DNA from: Bacteroidales bacterium
GTDB taxonomy: Bacteria; Bacteroidota; Bacteroidia; Bacteroidales; SM23-62
Assembly (NCBI GenBank): GCA_016783865.1
Contig: JADHVS010000082.1
Location: forward strand, 1-17,994
DNA length: 17,994 nucleotides
Direction of reading: 5' to 3'
The position numbers were made by a program, and so were the translations under genes. The notes beneath the pieces are model-generated. The model searched no databases, was not told the DNA's origin, and worked only from the letters and a program-made list of their open reading frames with translations. Below, one piece after another: positions 7,428 through 14,610 of the stretch; within the stretch, counting starts at the first letter, position 1, and the number at the start of each line of letters is the position of its first letter.

Positions 7428-8486
7428 TTGAAATACTTAATTCCCATGATCAGACGCCGGGGTATCATTGTTTTTCTTTTACTCGTTATACTTATGACCG
7501 CCTGTCCATACTATGGTTATAAATACAATACTGGTGTGCTTCCAACATCCCCTGTTAACCTGGAAGACTTCAATACTCAATATGATGACTATAATTTATC
7601 GGCACCAACTATTAATCATCTGTTCACCCTTTTCTTCTCAACAAACAGGAACAGCGATGGCGAGAACTTTGATATAATTCATGAAGATTTTGAGATTGAG
7701 TTTGATAAGGATAATGCAGATCTGACAGCAGGTAAGATAATAAACAACTGGTGGGGCCTTCATGATCCGAGTGTATTGAACCAGATACTGGATACTATCA
7801 ATACGCCATATAATGAATTGGGACCCGTCGTTAGCTATCTGAATGAAGAGATGGATTCGTATCATTATAATGAAAATGACCAATATCTGGTACTCTGGGC
7901 AAGTGACCAATCAGGGGACCTGGATATTATGTTAACACATACCGATACTGACGATGATACAACGCTGCTATTCATTGAACCCGCTGAAATCCTATACCTG
8001 AATTCTGGCAGTGATGATGCCTATCCATCCATTGACTTCGATAATAAAATAATCTATTTCTGTTCTGACCGGGGTCTGGATTTCGATATTTATTCCTGTG
8101 AGTTACCGGCGCAAAGAGAGGTTCTGTATTCCCTGGAAAATCAGACTCTGGATGCCGATATCCTTAAGTGTGCTGTTTTGTCCTCACCATCCAACGACAA
8201 ATGCCCCAGCATTAGCAATAATGTTCTGGTATTTACATCTGACAGGCCAGGTGGTCAGGGCGGGTATGATCTATGGTATTCTGTAAGAGAAGGATCGGGC
8301 TGGTCTGAACCGGAAAACTTCGGAAAGCAAATCAATACGGAATATGACGAATACAGACCGATCCTTAAACATCTTAACGACTTCCAGCATGACCTGCTGA
8401 TGTTCTCCTCGAACCGCCCCGGCGGAAAGGGCGGGTTTGATCTGTACTTCGTAGGCGTGAAAAAACTAATTGAGTCTGATTACTAA
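7428..8486 (+). CDS. PD40 (WD40-like beta-propeller) lipoprotein
   Basis: The protein opens with a basic N-terminus, a hydrophobic run and the lipobox LMTAC (C26), so it should be a lipid-anchored envelope protein. Four PD40/WD40-like blades are visible: LVLWASDQSGDLDIM (near 153-168), IIYFCSDRGLDFDIYSC (208-224), LVFTSDRPGGQGGYDLWYS (267-285) and LMFSSNRPGGKGGFDLYFV (324-342). Blades of this type occur in TolB and in OmpA-linked and PorE-like proteins of Bacteroidota, where they bind proteins or peptidoglycan-associated partners. Here there is no OmpA domain and only the C-terminal two-thirds is clearly propeller, so it may be a partial propeller. The start is TTG 7428 (352 residues) or ATG 7446 (346); both keep the signal. 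The partner and function are unknown. Confidence 0.82.
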   Translation: MKYLIPMIRRRGIIVFLLLVILMTACPYYGYKYNTGVLPTSPVNLEDFNTQYDDYNLSAPTINHLFTLFFSTNRNSDGENFDIIHEDFEIEFDKDNADLTAGKIINNWWGLHDPSVLNQILDTINTPYNELGPVVSYLNEEMDSYHYNENDQYLVLWASDQSGDLDIMLTHTDTDDDTTLLFIEPAEILYLNSGSDDAYPSIDFDNKIIYFCSDRGLDFDIYSCELPAQREVLYSLENQTLDADILKCAVLSSPSNDKCPSISNNVLVFTSDRPGGQGGYDLWYSVREGSGWSEPENFGKQINTEYDEYRPILKHLNDFQHDLLMFSSNRPGGKGGFDLYFVGVKKLIESDY

Positions 8487-8513
8487 TTTGCAGGTTGGCT
8501 GGTTTATACAGAC

Positions 8514-8576
8514 CAGGTACGAGGTACGAGTCACTGGTAGAACTTGTAACTTGCAACTTGCAACTTGCAACATGTA
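8514..8576. repeat. Heptanucleotide-period repeat after the PD40 gene
   Basis: Nine consecutive 7-base units run in one phase: CAGGTAC, GAGGTAC, GAGTCAC, TGGTAGA and ACTTGTA, followed by three ACTTGCA and one ACATGTA. It begins 28 bases after the PD40 stop and occupies about half of the gap to the next gene. Same period as the hyp arrays but a different unit sequence. Confidence 0.8.
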
Positions 8577-8618
8577 ACTCTTTTTTAGTTATTTTTATTC
8601 AATCTTTTTCGCAATACA

Positions 8619-10580
8619 ATGAATATGAGAAAAACAGCAATCATATATCTTTTAGCAGTCTTACTGGGATTTATATTTTCCTGTAAGAAAGACGATGTTG
8701 GCCCAAACCTCATTGCCCACACCGGAAATGACACAACTGCCAGCATTGGCGATACCATATGGCTCGATGCCTCGGCAACATTTGGCTCAGATTACGAAAT
8801 CGAATGGTCCTTTTCGGTCTCACCCTCGGACGATTCAATAGCCTTTTCCATGTCTGATTCTGCTTATTTCATTCCAACAATGAATGGATCATATACACTT
8901 AGGCTCAGGGTAACCCGGGGAACCCAGTTCAGCGAGGACTTTATGTCGGTAACAGTTGAGGGAACTTTTACACTGTCGGGGCATATTACTGCCGATTCAA
9001 CCATTGTGGTCAAAAATCCCGGTGAAACAGATTATATCGTTACCTCAAATCTCTATATATCTGCCAGAGTGGTTATTGAGTCAGGAGTTAACATTGAATT
9101 CCTGGATAATACAGGGATCATCGTTGAAGAAACCGGTCAGCTGGTGGCCAATAGTGTCGATTTTACAGCAGCATTTAATGACTGGAAAGGCATCCATTTG
9201 AAGAGCCAGGGCAATGTTATTGCCAACTGTGTATTAGACCATGGTGGATATTCCTCCTATACAGGCGAGGTGAGTGAGAGTGCCTGCCTGACCCTTACAG
9301 GAACCGCCAGAGCAACTGTTTCAGGAAACCTTTTTAAGAACAGCAACGGTTATGGTGTGGTTGTCAAAGATCAGGCTGTTTTTGAATTTGATGAGCCAAG
9401 TTATACCAACGCATTCTGGAACAATAATTTTGCATCCAATGGAATCGGTTCCATCAAGGCACCTGTGAATATACTCGCAAGCATGTCCAGCCCCGATTTC
9501 TCAGAGGAATCTGAAAATGCCCATATAATGTTGTATGAATCATCCTATGGCTCCACCGAAACAGTTGCACCCATCCTCACTAATTATGGCATTCCCTATC
9601 ATATTTCCGGAACAGTTACCTTCAATAAAACCCTGACTATTTTACCTGGAACTGAAGTATACCTGACCTACCAGGGAGGGATTATCGTGAATGGGGATCT
9701 GAACATAAACGGATCGTCTGCCTCACCGGTGATTATTGACGGGCTTGCAGGTACAGCCGGATCATGGACCGGGATTTATGTGAAAAATGGTAATACATTG
9801 ATCACCTACACTGATATAATGAATGGCGGTTACAAGGTATTGCAGGGACTTGAAGAAGCAGCCAACCTTACTATTGAAGGCAATCTGAACATGCAAAATT
9901 CTAAAGTATCCGGATCTATTGGGATGGGTATTCACCTGAAAGACGATGCAGTTATACAGTATACCAGCAATTTTTCTGGTAATACTCTTGAAGACAATGC
10001 TGTATCTGCCATCCGGCTGGGTATTGACGATGTGCACAAAGTAGTCTCTGATAACAGCATTTCTGTTCCCACCTCAACAACGCCTGCCATTGAAGTAAGG
10101 AATGGCCAGAATGACCTTACAGGAACATGGACAAACCTCAGTGCGGACATTGACTACCTGATCGTTGAATCCATCATCCTGAAAGGAACCCGGTCGATCA
10201 CCATTGAATCCGGAGCGGTATTACAATTCGCATCCGGGACTGCTTTCCAGGTAAACGGAGCCCTGACGGCATCTTCGGTTGTTTTCGAAGGATCAGAAAA
10301 TACAGCAGGCCACTGGGATGGGATATACATCGCCACCGACAATGCAGTATCCTTATCCAATGTTACTATTACTGACGGAGGCGGAGGAACTGTAGACCAG
10401 GCCAATGTGATCATCCAGCCAGCCGCTAAAAGTATAACTATAACCAACTCATCAATCACAAACAGTGCAGGTTACGGAGTCCTGATCAAATTGGGAGCTT
10501 CAGATTTCGGGATTAATGAAGGGGGTTCGGGTAACACACTGGGTGGTTCACTTGGCGATTTCCTTAATGAGAATAATTAA
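8619..10580 (+). CDS. PKD-like/right-handed beta-helix lipoprotein
   Basis: This is a 653-residue surface or periplasmic lipoprotein: the signal MNMRKTAIIYLLAVLLGFIF is followed by SCKKDD, the standard Bacteroidota lipid-anchor motif. Residues about 30-115 form a PKD/Ig-like fold (GDTIWLDASATFG, then YTLRLRVTRG). The rest is a parallel beta-helix made of three modules starting near 120, 325 and 505. Each module begins with a SGTV or LIVES-type strand, has an IESGV, ILPGT or IESGA turn, and then a WKGIHL, WTGIYV or WDGIYI strand followed by a DHGG, NGG or DGG turn. Beta-helices of this kind bind or process polysaccharide, but no catalytic motif is apparent. Start ATG 8619 is used; ATG 8625 is equally possible. 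It lies between two other envelope genes on the same strand. Confidence 0.85.
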   Translation: MNMRKTAIIYLLAVLLGFIFSCKKDDVGPNLIAHTGNDTTASIGDTIWLDASATFGSDYEIEWSFSVSPSDDSIAFSMSDSAYFIPTMNGSYTLRLRVTRGTQFSEDFMSVTVEGTFTLSGHITADSTIVVKNPGETDYIVTSNLYISARVVIESGVNIEFLDNTGIIVEETGQLVANSVDFTAAFNDWKGIHLKSQGNVIANCVLDHGGYSSYTGEVSESACLTLTGTARATVSGNLFKNSNGYGVVVKDQAVFEFDEPSYTNAFWNNNFASNGIGSIKAPVNILASMSSPDFSEESENAHIMLYESSYGSTETVAPILTNYGIPYHISGTVTFNKTLTILPGTEVYLTYQGGIIVNGDLNINGSSASPVIIDGLAGTAGSWTGIYVKNGNTLITYTDIMNGGYKVLQGLEEAANLTIEGNLNMQNSKVSGSIGMGIHLKDDAVIQYTSNFSGNTLEDNAVSAIRLGIDDVHKVVSDNSISVPTSTTPAIEVRNGQNDLTGTWTNLSADIDYLIVESIILKGTRSITIESGAVLQFASGTAFQVNGALTASSVVFEGSENTAGHWDGIYIATDNAVSLSNVTITDGGGGTVDQANVIIQPAAKSITITNSSITNSAGYGVLIKLGASDFGINEGGSGNTLGGSLGDFLNENN

Positions 10581-10586
10581 TCTTTG
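10579..10586 (+). promoter_or_regulatory. Possible -7 box upstream of the DoxX fusion gene
   Basis: AATCTTTG (followed by C) matches five of six fixed positions of TAnnTTTG and overlaps the stop of the preceding gene. A TTG at 10552-10554 could be a loosely spaced -33 element. Weak evidence. Confidence 0.25.
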
Positions 10587-10636
10587 CATCGCTTTAAGGG
10601 AAAATATATATTTAACCATCACAAATTATTACCAGG

Positions 10637-12229
10637 ATGAAAGCGACTGCAAGATCTGTAGATGTATCCAAGGTGGGTATCTATTTTATGGTAGCACTCA
10701 GGATACTTATCGGCTGGCACTTCCTGTATGAAGGCCTGATCAAACTTGGAGATCCTACATGGACAGCAGCAGGCTACCTTGAACAATCTAGATATATCTT
10801 ACCAGGATTATTTCACTGGATGGCTGATTCGCAAGGTATGCTGGCTTTCATTGATTTTGCTAATATCTGGGGACAAATTTTCATAGGACTGGGCCTGATG
10901 CTGGGTTTATTTACGCGCATCGCAGCCATTGGTGGTGCCGTTTTACTCGGGATGTATTTCCTGGCCAATCCACCGTTTATCACAAATGCCTATAGTTCAA
11001 GTCTGGAGGGACACTACCTGTTCATCGATAAGAACCTCATCGAATGCATTGCCATGATAGCTGTGGCATTACTCCCAACGGGTCATTATCTGGGATTGGA
11101 CAAACTGCTTTCCAGTTTCATATACCGGAAGAAATCGCCAAGAAAAATTGTGACCCCTGAGGAGATTGAAAAAAGCCAACAGGAACCGGAACCTGTTGCC
11201 GGACCTTTACTTCCACGGCGTGAAATCCTGAAACACCTGGCTACTTTGCCCGTTTTGGGTGCCTTCGGTCTTGCATACCTGAAGAAGAGGAAATGGGAAA
11301 GTATGGAGGAGCAAAACCTCGTGGATATAATGTCAGGTGCGAGTGTTGTGAGAATGGATTTCCCGGAAATCGATGAGTTGAAAGGAGAATTGCCTTTTGG
11401 GATGATCAGGGACAAACAGGTCAGTAAGGTAATTTTAGGCGGAAACCTGTTGAATGGTTATGCTCATTCCCGCGACCTGATTTATGTCTCTCACCTGATC
11501 AGGGCATATCATACGAAAGAACGAATTTTCAGGACCCTCTCCATTGCTGAAAAATGTGGAGTGAATACTCTGTTAACAGATCCGGTCATCGCGAAGCTTA
11601 TCAATGAATACTGGGACCGGAAACTTGGTAAGATCCAATTCATGTCTGATTGTGTTGGTCTGGATTATAGCCAGGGGGTCAGAGCAAAACCCTTCCAGGA
11701 GTGGCTCGATTTCATACAGCAAGCCATTGACCACGGAGCCACAGCCTGCTACATCCAGGGGGAAACGGCCGACTTCTATTTTCAGCAGGAAGACGGACCC
11801 GACAAAATAGCCAAAGCACTTCAACTGATAGAAGATGCCGGTCTGCCTGCAGGTATTGGAGCGCATAACATTGAAACCATCAAAAAAGCTGCTGATCTTG
11901 GATTTGATCCTGACTTCTGGATGAAAACAATTCACCACCAGCAATACTGGTCAGCTCAGCATCCTACCTGGCATGATAACAAATTCTGTTTCAACACCGA
12001 AGAAACAATTGCTTTCATGAACGACCTGCCTCAGCCATGGATCGGATTTAAGATCCTCGCCGCAGGTGCGATCCATCCTGAGGAAGGATTCCGTTTTGCC
12101 TTTGAAGGTGGGGCAGATTTCATATGTGTTGGCATGTATGACTTCCAGATGGTTCAGGATGTTAACATCGCGCTCGATTGCCTTAATGATCCTGCCATCC
12201 GGAACAGGAAACGGCCCTGGAGGGCATAA
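10637..12229 (+). CDS. DoxX-type membrane domain fused to a TIM-barrel-like domain
   Basis: Residues 13-160 are a four-helix DoxX/DoxD-like membrane domain: VALRILIGWHFLYEGLIKL (19-37), a second helix in IFIGLGLMLGLF (81-92), AAIGGAVLLGMYFLANPPF (96-114) and IECIAMIAVALLP (135-147). A charged linker (163-192, with QQEPEPVAGP) leads to PRREILKHLATLPVLGAFG (193-211), which looks like a twin-arginine signal or fifth membrane helix. Residues 225-530 are soluble and read as an (alpha/beta)8 barrel related to aldo-keto reductase or xylose-isomerase-like proteins (KVILGGNLLNGYAHSRD, GETADFYF, PAGIGAHN, GFKILAAGAIHPEEG, GGADFICVGMYDFQ). DoxX domains are tied to quinone or redox chemistry, so the protein may couple an envelope enzyme to the membrane. 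The reaction is unknown. A terminator follows at 12314. Confidence 0.8.
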   Translation: MKATARSVDVSKVGIYFMVALRILIGWHFLYEGLIKLGDPTWTAAGYLEQSRYILPGLFHWMADSQGMLAFIDFANIWGQIFIGLGLMLGLFTRIAAIGGAVLLGMYFLANPPFITNAYSSSLEGHYLFIDKNLIECIAMIAVALLPTGHYLGLDKLLSSFIYRKKSPRKIVTPEEIEKSQQEPEPVAGPLLPRREILKHLATLPVLGAFGLAYLKKRKWESMEEQNLVDIMSGASVVRMDFPEIDELKGELPFGMIRDKQVSKVILGGNLLNGYAHSRDLIYVSHLIRAYHTKERIFRTLSIAEKCGVNTLLTDPVIAKLINEYWDRKLGKIQFMSDCVGLDYSQGVRAKPFQEWLDFIQQAIDHGATACYIQGETADFYFQQEDGPDKIAKALQLIEDAGLPAGIGAHNIETIKKAADLGFDPDFWMKTIHHQQYWSAQHPTWHDNKFCFNTEETIAFMNDLPQPWIGFKILAAGAIHPEEGFRFAFEGGADFICVGMYDFQMVQDVNIALDCLNDPAIRNRKRPWRA

Positions 12230-12233
12230 TTGA

Positions 12234-12275
12234 AGAGTCCGCAGTCCACAGTCTACAGTCCGCAAGTCGGTAGTC
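12234..12275. repeat. Heptanucleotide-period repeat after the DoxX fusion gene
   Basis: Starting four bases after the stop codon, 7-base units follow one another: AGAGTCC, GCAGTCC, ACAGTCT and ACAGTCC, then the phase-shifted GCAAGTC and GGTAGTC. The shared core is AGTC every seven bases. Confidence 0.72.
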
Positions 12276-12313
12276 TCCAGAAACTTTTATCTTAAGTTAA
12301 CAGTATTATTAAG

Positions 12314-12339
12314 CTGCTCTCCCTGGGCAGTTTTTTTTT
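12314..12339 (+). terminator. Intrinsic terminator of the DoxX fusion gene
   Basis: Stem CTGCTC (12314-12319) pairs with GGGCAG (12325-12330) around loop TCCCT, with one G-T wobble, and is followed directly by nine T residues (12331-12339). It separates the DoxX gene from the BlaI operon promoter, which begins nine bases later. Confidence 0.8.
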
Positions 12340-12347
12340 GCATTTTA

Positions 12348-12379
12348 TTTGGATTTTAAATATCCATCTACTATATTTG
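12348..12379 (+). promoter_or_regulatory. Bacteroidota promoter of the blaI operon
   Basis: The -33 element TTTG (12348-12351) and an exact -7 element TATATTTG (12372-12379, consensus TAnnTTTG) are separated by 20 bases, within the usual range. The blaI start is 44 bases downstream of the -7 box. The -7 box lies wholly inside the BlaI-type operator, so repressor binding should block initiation. Confidence 0.75.
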
Positions 12380-12387
12380 TAGTAGAT
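12366..12387. promoter_or_regulatory. BlaI/MecI-type operator
   Basis: A perfect inverted repeat has arms ATCTACTA (12366-12373) and TAGTAGAT (12380-12387) around TATTTG. Its centre reads TATATTTGTA, one base off the BlaI/MecI core TACAnnTGTA, and it has the flanking TACTA and TAGTA half-sites seen in staphylococcal operators. It overlaps the -7 element and lies 36 bases before blaI, as expected for autorepression released when the M56 protease triggers BlaI cleavage. Confidence 0.85.
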
Positions 12388-12423
12388 AATTAAATCTTAT
12401 AGTACATATTTCAACTTTACTTA

Positions 12424-12798
12424 ATGAAGGAACTTACGAAAGCACAGGAAGAGATCCTGAGGGTTCTCTGGGAAATTGAAGATGGCGCGGTAACGGATGT
12501 TATAGATCAGCTGCCCGATCCCAGGCCTGCTTACAACACCGTAGCAACTGTACTTAAAGTATTGGAAAAGAAAGGCTATGTATCCCATAAAGTATATAGC
12601 AAAACCTATGTTTATTTTCCGATCGTCTCAAAAAAAGACTATGCACAATTCCTGTTAAAAGATACCATGAAAGGCCTTTTTAATAATTCTGTAAAACAAG
12701 CCGTTTCATTCTTCGTTAAGCAAAAGAAGGTAAGCCTGAATGAACTTGAGGAATTGAAGCAAATGATTGAAAATGAAATTCAAAAACAGAAAAAATGA
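12424..12798 (+). CDS. BlaI/MecI/CopY family transcriptional repressor
   Basis: This 124-residue winged-helix repressor starts LTKAQEEILRVLWEIEDGAV (residues 4-23) and continues with the recognition region PRPAYNTVATVLKVLEKKGY (33-52) and the wing SHKVYSKTYVYFPIVS, the signature of the BlaI/MecI DNA-binding domain. The remainder (about 70-124) is the helical dimerisation and cleavage region, rich in lysine and glutamate at the end. It binds DNA as a dimer and is inactivated by proteolysis induced by the partner M56 protease. Its stop overlaps the start of that partner by four bases (ATGA), so the two are translationally coupled. A matching operator lies in its own promoter. The link to beta-lactams is not implied, because many Bacteroidota BlaI/M56 pairs sense other signals. 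Confidence 0.93.
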   Translation: MKELTKAQEEILRVLWEIEDGAVTDVIDQLPDPRPAYNTVATVLKVLEKKGYVSHKVYSKTYVYFPIVSKKDYAQFLLKDTMKGLFNNSVKQAVSFFVKQKKVSLNELEELKQMIENEIQKQKK

Positions 12799-14402
12799 AT
12801 ATATCCCTGATCCTGGCATACATTGTTGTATCATCGGTCTGCATAAGCTTATTTTACCTGTTTTACAGGCTGTTACTTCAAAAAGATACTGATTTCAGGG
12901 CTGTCCGTATTTATTTGATAGCCAGTATAATTATATCGTTTATTTTGCCCTCTGTTAACATGCAGGTCAACCTGGATCTGCCTTCGCTGGGTACATCAGA
13001 ATATTTCGCCTGGCAACATGATAAAATCGATGGATCGGAGGCAGGTAATACGGAAGCTTCTCCTGTTATAACAAATCCTTCTGAATCACAATCATCCGGA
13101 CCTGTAAGGGGAAACGCTGAAATAATCGCCCCGCCCGTTAACCTGCCCGCTGTGCCATCTTCCGGTGAAAACATTCCCTGGTCAGGAATTGTATTATTGG
13201 TTTACCTGTTAGGTTTTGCCTTCCTTATGGTCAGGCTGCTGAAACAATTTACAGTCATCAGCGTCTGCTATTTCAGATCAGAAAAAGAAAAGAGCCAATC
13301 ATTCATCATCATCCGGAATACTTCGTTTGACCATCCCTTCTCATTCTTCAACTGGATCTTTATTCCGGCTAAGATTACACCGGACAATGAAATGAGTGAC
13401 ATCATCCAGCATGAAAAGATCCATGCCAGGCAATGGCATTCAGCCGACATGCTGCTCACCGAGGCGCTGACTGCAATCATGTGGTTTAATCCCCTCATCT
13501 GGATGATGAGAGATTCTGTCCAGCTCGTCCATGAGTACCTGGCCGATGAGGGCGCACTGAACAAGGGACTGGATAAGGTTTTTTACCAGGCCCTGCTGGT
13601 TAACCAGGTAGCCGAAGGCAGACTGATCCCGCTTTCTTCCCGTTTCAATCAATCATTAATTAAAAAACGCATAACCATGATGAGCAAAACAAAGTCAAAT
13701 CAAATGTCGAAACTTAAATTATTAGGAGTATTACCGATCATCGCACTCCTGGTGCTTGGGATCGCCTGTGCAAAAACACAGGAAAAACAAGTACTGAGTG
13801 AAGTGAATGGTGAAATGACCAATGATGATGTCATAACAGCTATTGTCCCGATAAAAATGAACGTATTGTACATTGGAGTCGAGAATCCCGTCGCTGTGGC
13901 CGTTTCAGGTTATAAATCCGAAGAACTGGAAGTGAGGCTCAACAACGGAAGGATTGAAGGCCAGGCCGGTGAATATGTAGTAATGCCAGCACGCACCGGT
14001 GAAGCGGAAATTACAGTCTCGAAAGATGGCAGGGATGTCGGAAGCATTACATTCAGGGTGAAACCTATCCCTGATCCCGTAGCACGCGTCGGAGAAATGA
14101 GAAGTGGATCAATCTCGAAAAGTGACCTGCTGGAGGCCGGTGGTATAAATGCTTATATGGCTATTGACTTCGATATACAATTCAAAGTGGTATCCTTTGT
14201 GATGAGTGCCACCGTTCCTATGTCTGGCGCAATGGCCATCAGGGAAGAAATTTCCAAATCAGATAAGTATTCTGAGTTGCAGATTGATCTTATCAATTCA
14301 CTTATCACTAACCAGAAATTGATGGTTGAAGAGATCAAGGCCATTGGTCCCGACGGGGCCATCCGGGACCTTGGCCCCATGGTTTTTACTATCTCTGAGT
14401 AA
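12795..14402 (+). CDS. M56 (BlaR1-type) metallopeptidase sensor with GldM C-terminal domain
   Basis: A 535-residue integral membrane sensor-protease. Membrane helices are at about 4-26, 37-53, 129-150 and 308-324. The M56 zinc site is HEKIH (206-210), with E247 in VHEYLADEGAL, 41 residues after the first histidine as in BlaR1, so the protease should be active. Residues 353-535 are not a penicillin-binding or TonB domain but match the last two domains of GldM: MNVLYIGVENPVAVAVSG (355-372), AGEYVVMPARTGEAEITVS (391-409), FRVKPIPDPVARVG (420-433), then SISKSDLLEAGG, FKVVSFVMS and IKAIGPDGAIRDLGPMVF. GldM is the periplasm-spanning rod of the type IX secretion motor. A lipobox-like LGIAC (C325) follows the last helix. 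The gene is coupled to blaI and ended by a terminator at 14445. Confidence 0.88.
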   Translation: MNISLILAYIVVSSVCISLFYLFYRLLLQKDTDFRAVRIYLIASIIISFILPSVNMQVNLDLPSLGTSEYFAWQHDKIDGSEAGNTEASPVITNPSESQSSGPVRGNAEIIAPPVNLPAVPSSGENIPWSGIVLLVYLLGFAFLMVRLLKQFTVISVCYFRSEKEKSQSFIIIRNTSFDHPFSFFNWIFIPAKITPDNEMSDIIQHEKIHARQWHSADMLLTEALTAIMWFNPLIWMMRDSVQLVHEYLADEGALNKGLDKVFYQALLVNQVAEGRLIPLSSRFNQSLIKKRITMMSKTKSNQMSKLKLLGVLPIIALLVLGIACAKTQEKQVLSEVNGEMTNDDVITAIVPIKMNVLYIGVENPVAVAVSGYKSEELEVRLNNGRIEGQAGEYVVMPARTGEAEITVSKDGRDVGSITFRVKPIPDPVARVGEMRSGSISKSDLLEAGGINAYMAIDFDIQFKVVSFVMSATVPMSGAMAIREEISKSDKYSELQIDLINSLITNQKLMVEEIKAIGPDGAIRDLGPMVFTISE

Positions 14403-14444
14403 AATTACTCGTCCCGAAAATAAAAACTTTCTTTCCAATTATTT

Positions 14445-14477
14445 CCGCAGAGAGCAATGAGTACTCTGCGGATTTTT
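14445..14477 (+). terminator. Intrinsic terminator of the blaI operon
   Basis: Perfect 8-bp stem CCGCAGAG (14445-14452) and CTCTGCGG (14464-14471) with an 11-base loop, followed by A and five T residues. It lies 43 bases after the M56 gene stop. Confidence 0.9.
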
Positions 14478-14505
14478 CTAATTTTAAAGAAGTTTATAAG
14501 AATCA

Positions 14506-14591
14506 TAGTAACTAGTTGCTAGGTATATGATTCATAGCATAAAAAGTAGTGGTTGTCTAATACCCAGTAACCAGTAACTAGCACCTTGCAA
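14506..14591. repeat. Heptanucleotide-period repeats before the ChbG-like gene
   Basis: Two short runs lie in the gap: TAGTAAC, TAGTTGC and TAGGTAT at 14506-14526, and two CCAGTAA units followed by CTAGCAC and CTTGCAA at 14564-14591. The intervening 37 bases are irregular. The period is seven as in the other gaps, and CTTGCAA is a rotation of the ACTTGCA-like units at 8549. Confidence 0.65.
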
Positions 14592-14610
14592 CTTTTTTAA
14601 TATACAAATT

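Noticed and set aside
12424..14402. Beta-lactam resistance cassette
   Set aside because: There is no beta-lactamase or penicillin-binding gene in the window, and the sensor lacks a penicillin-binding domain, so only the regulatory mechanism is shared.
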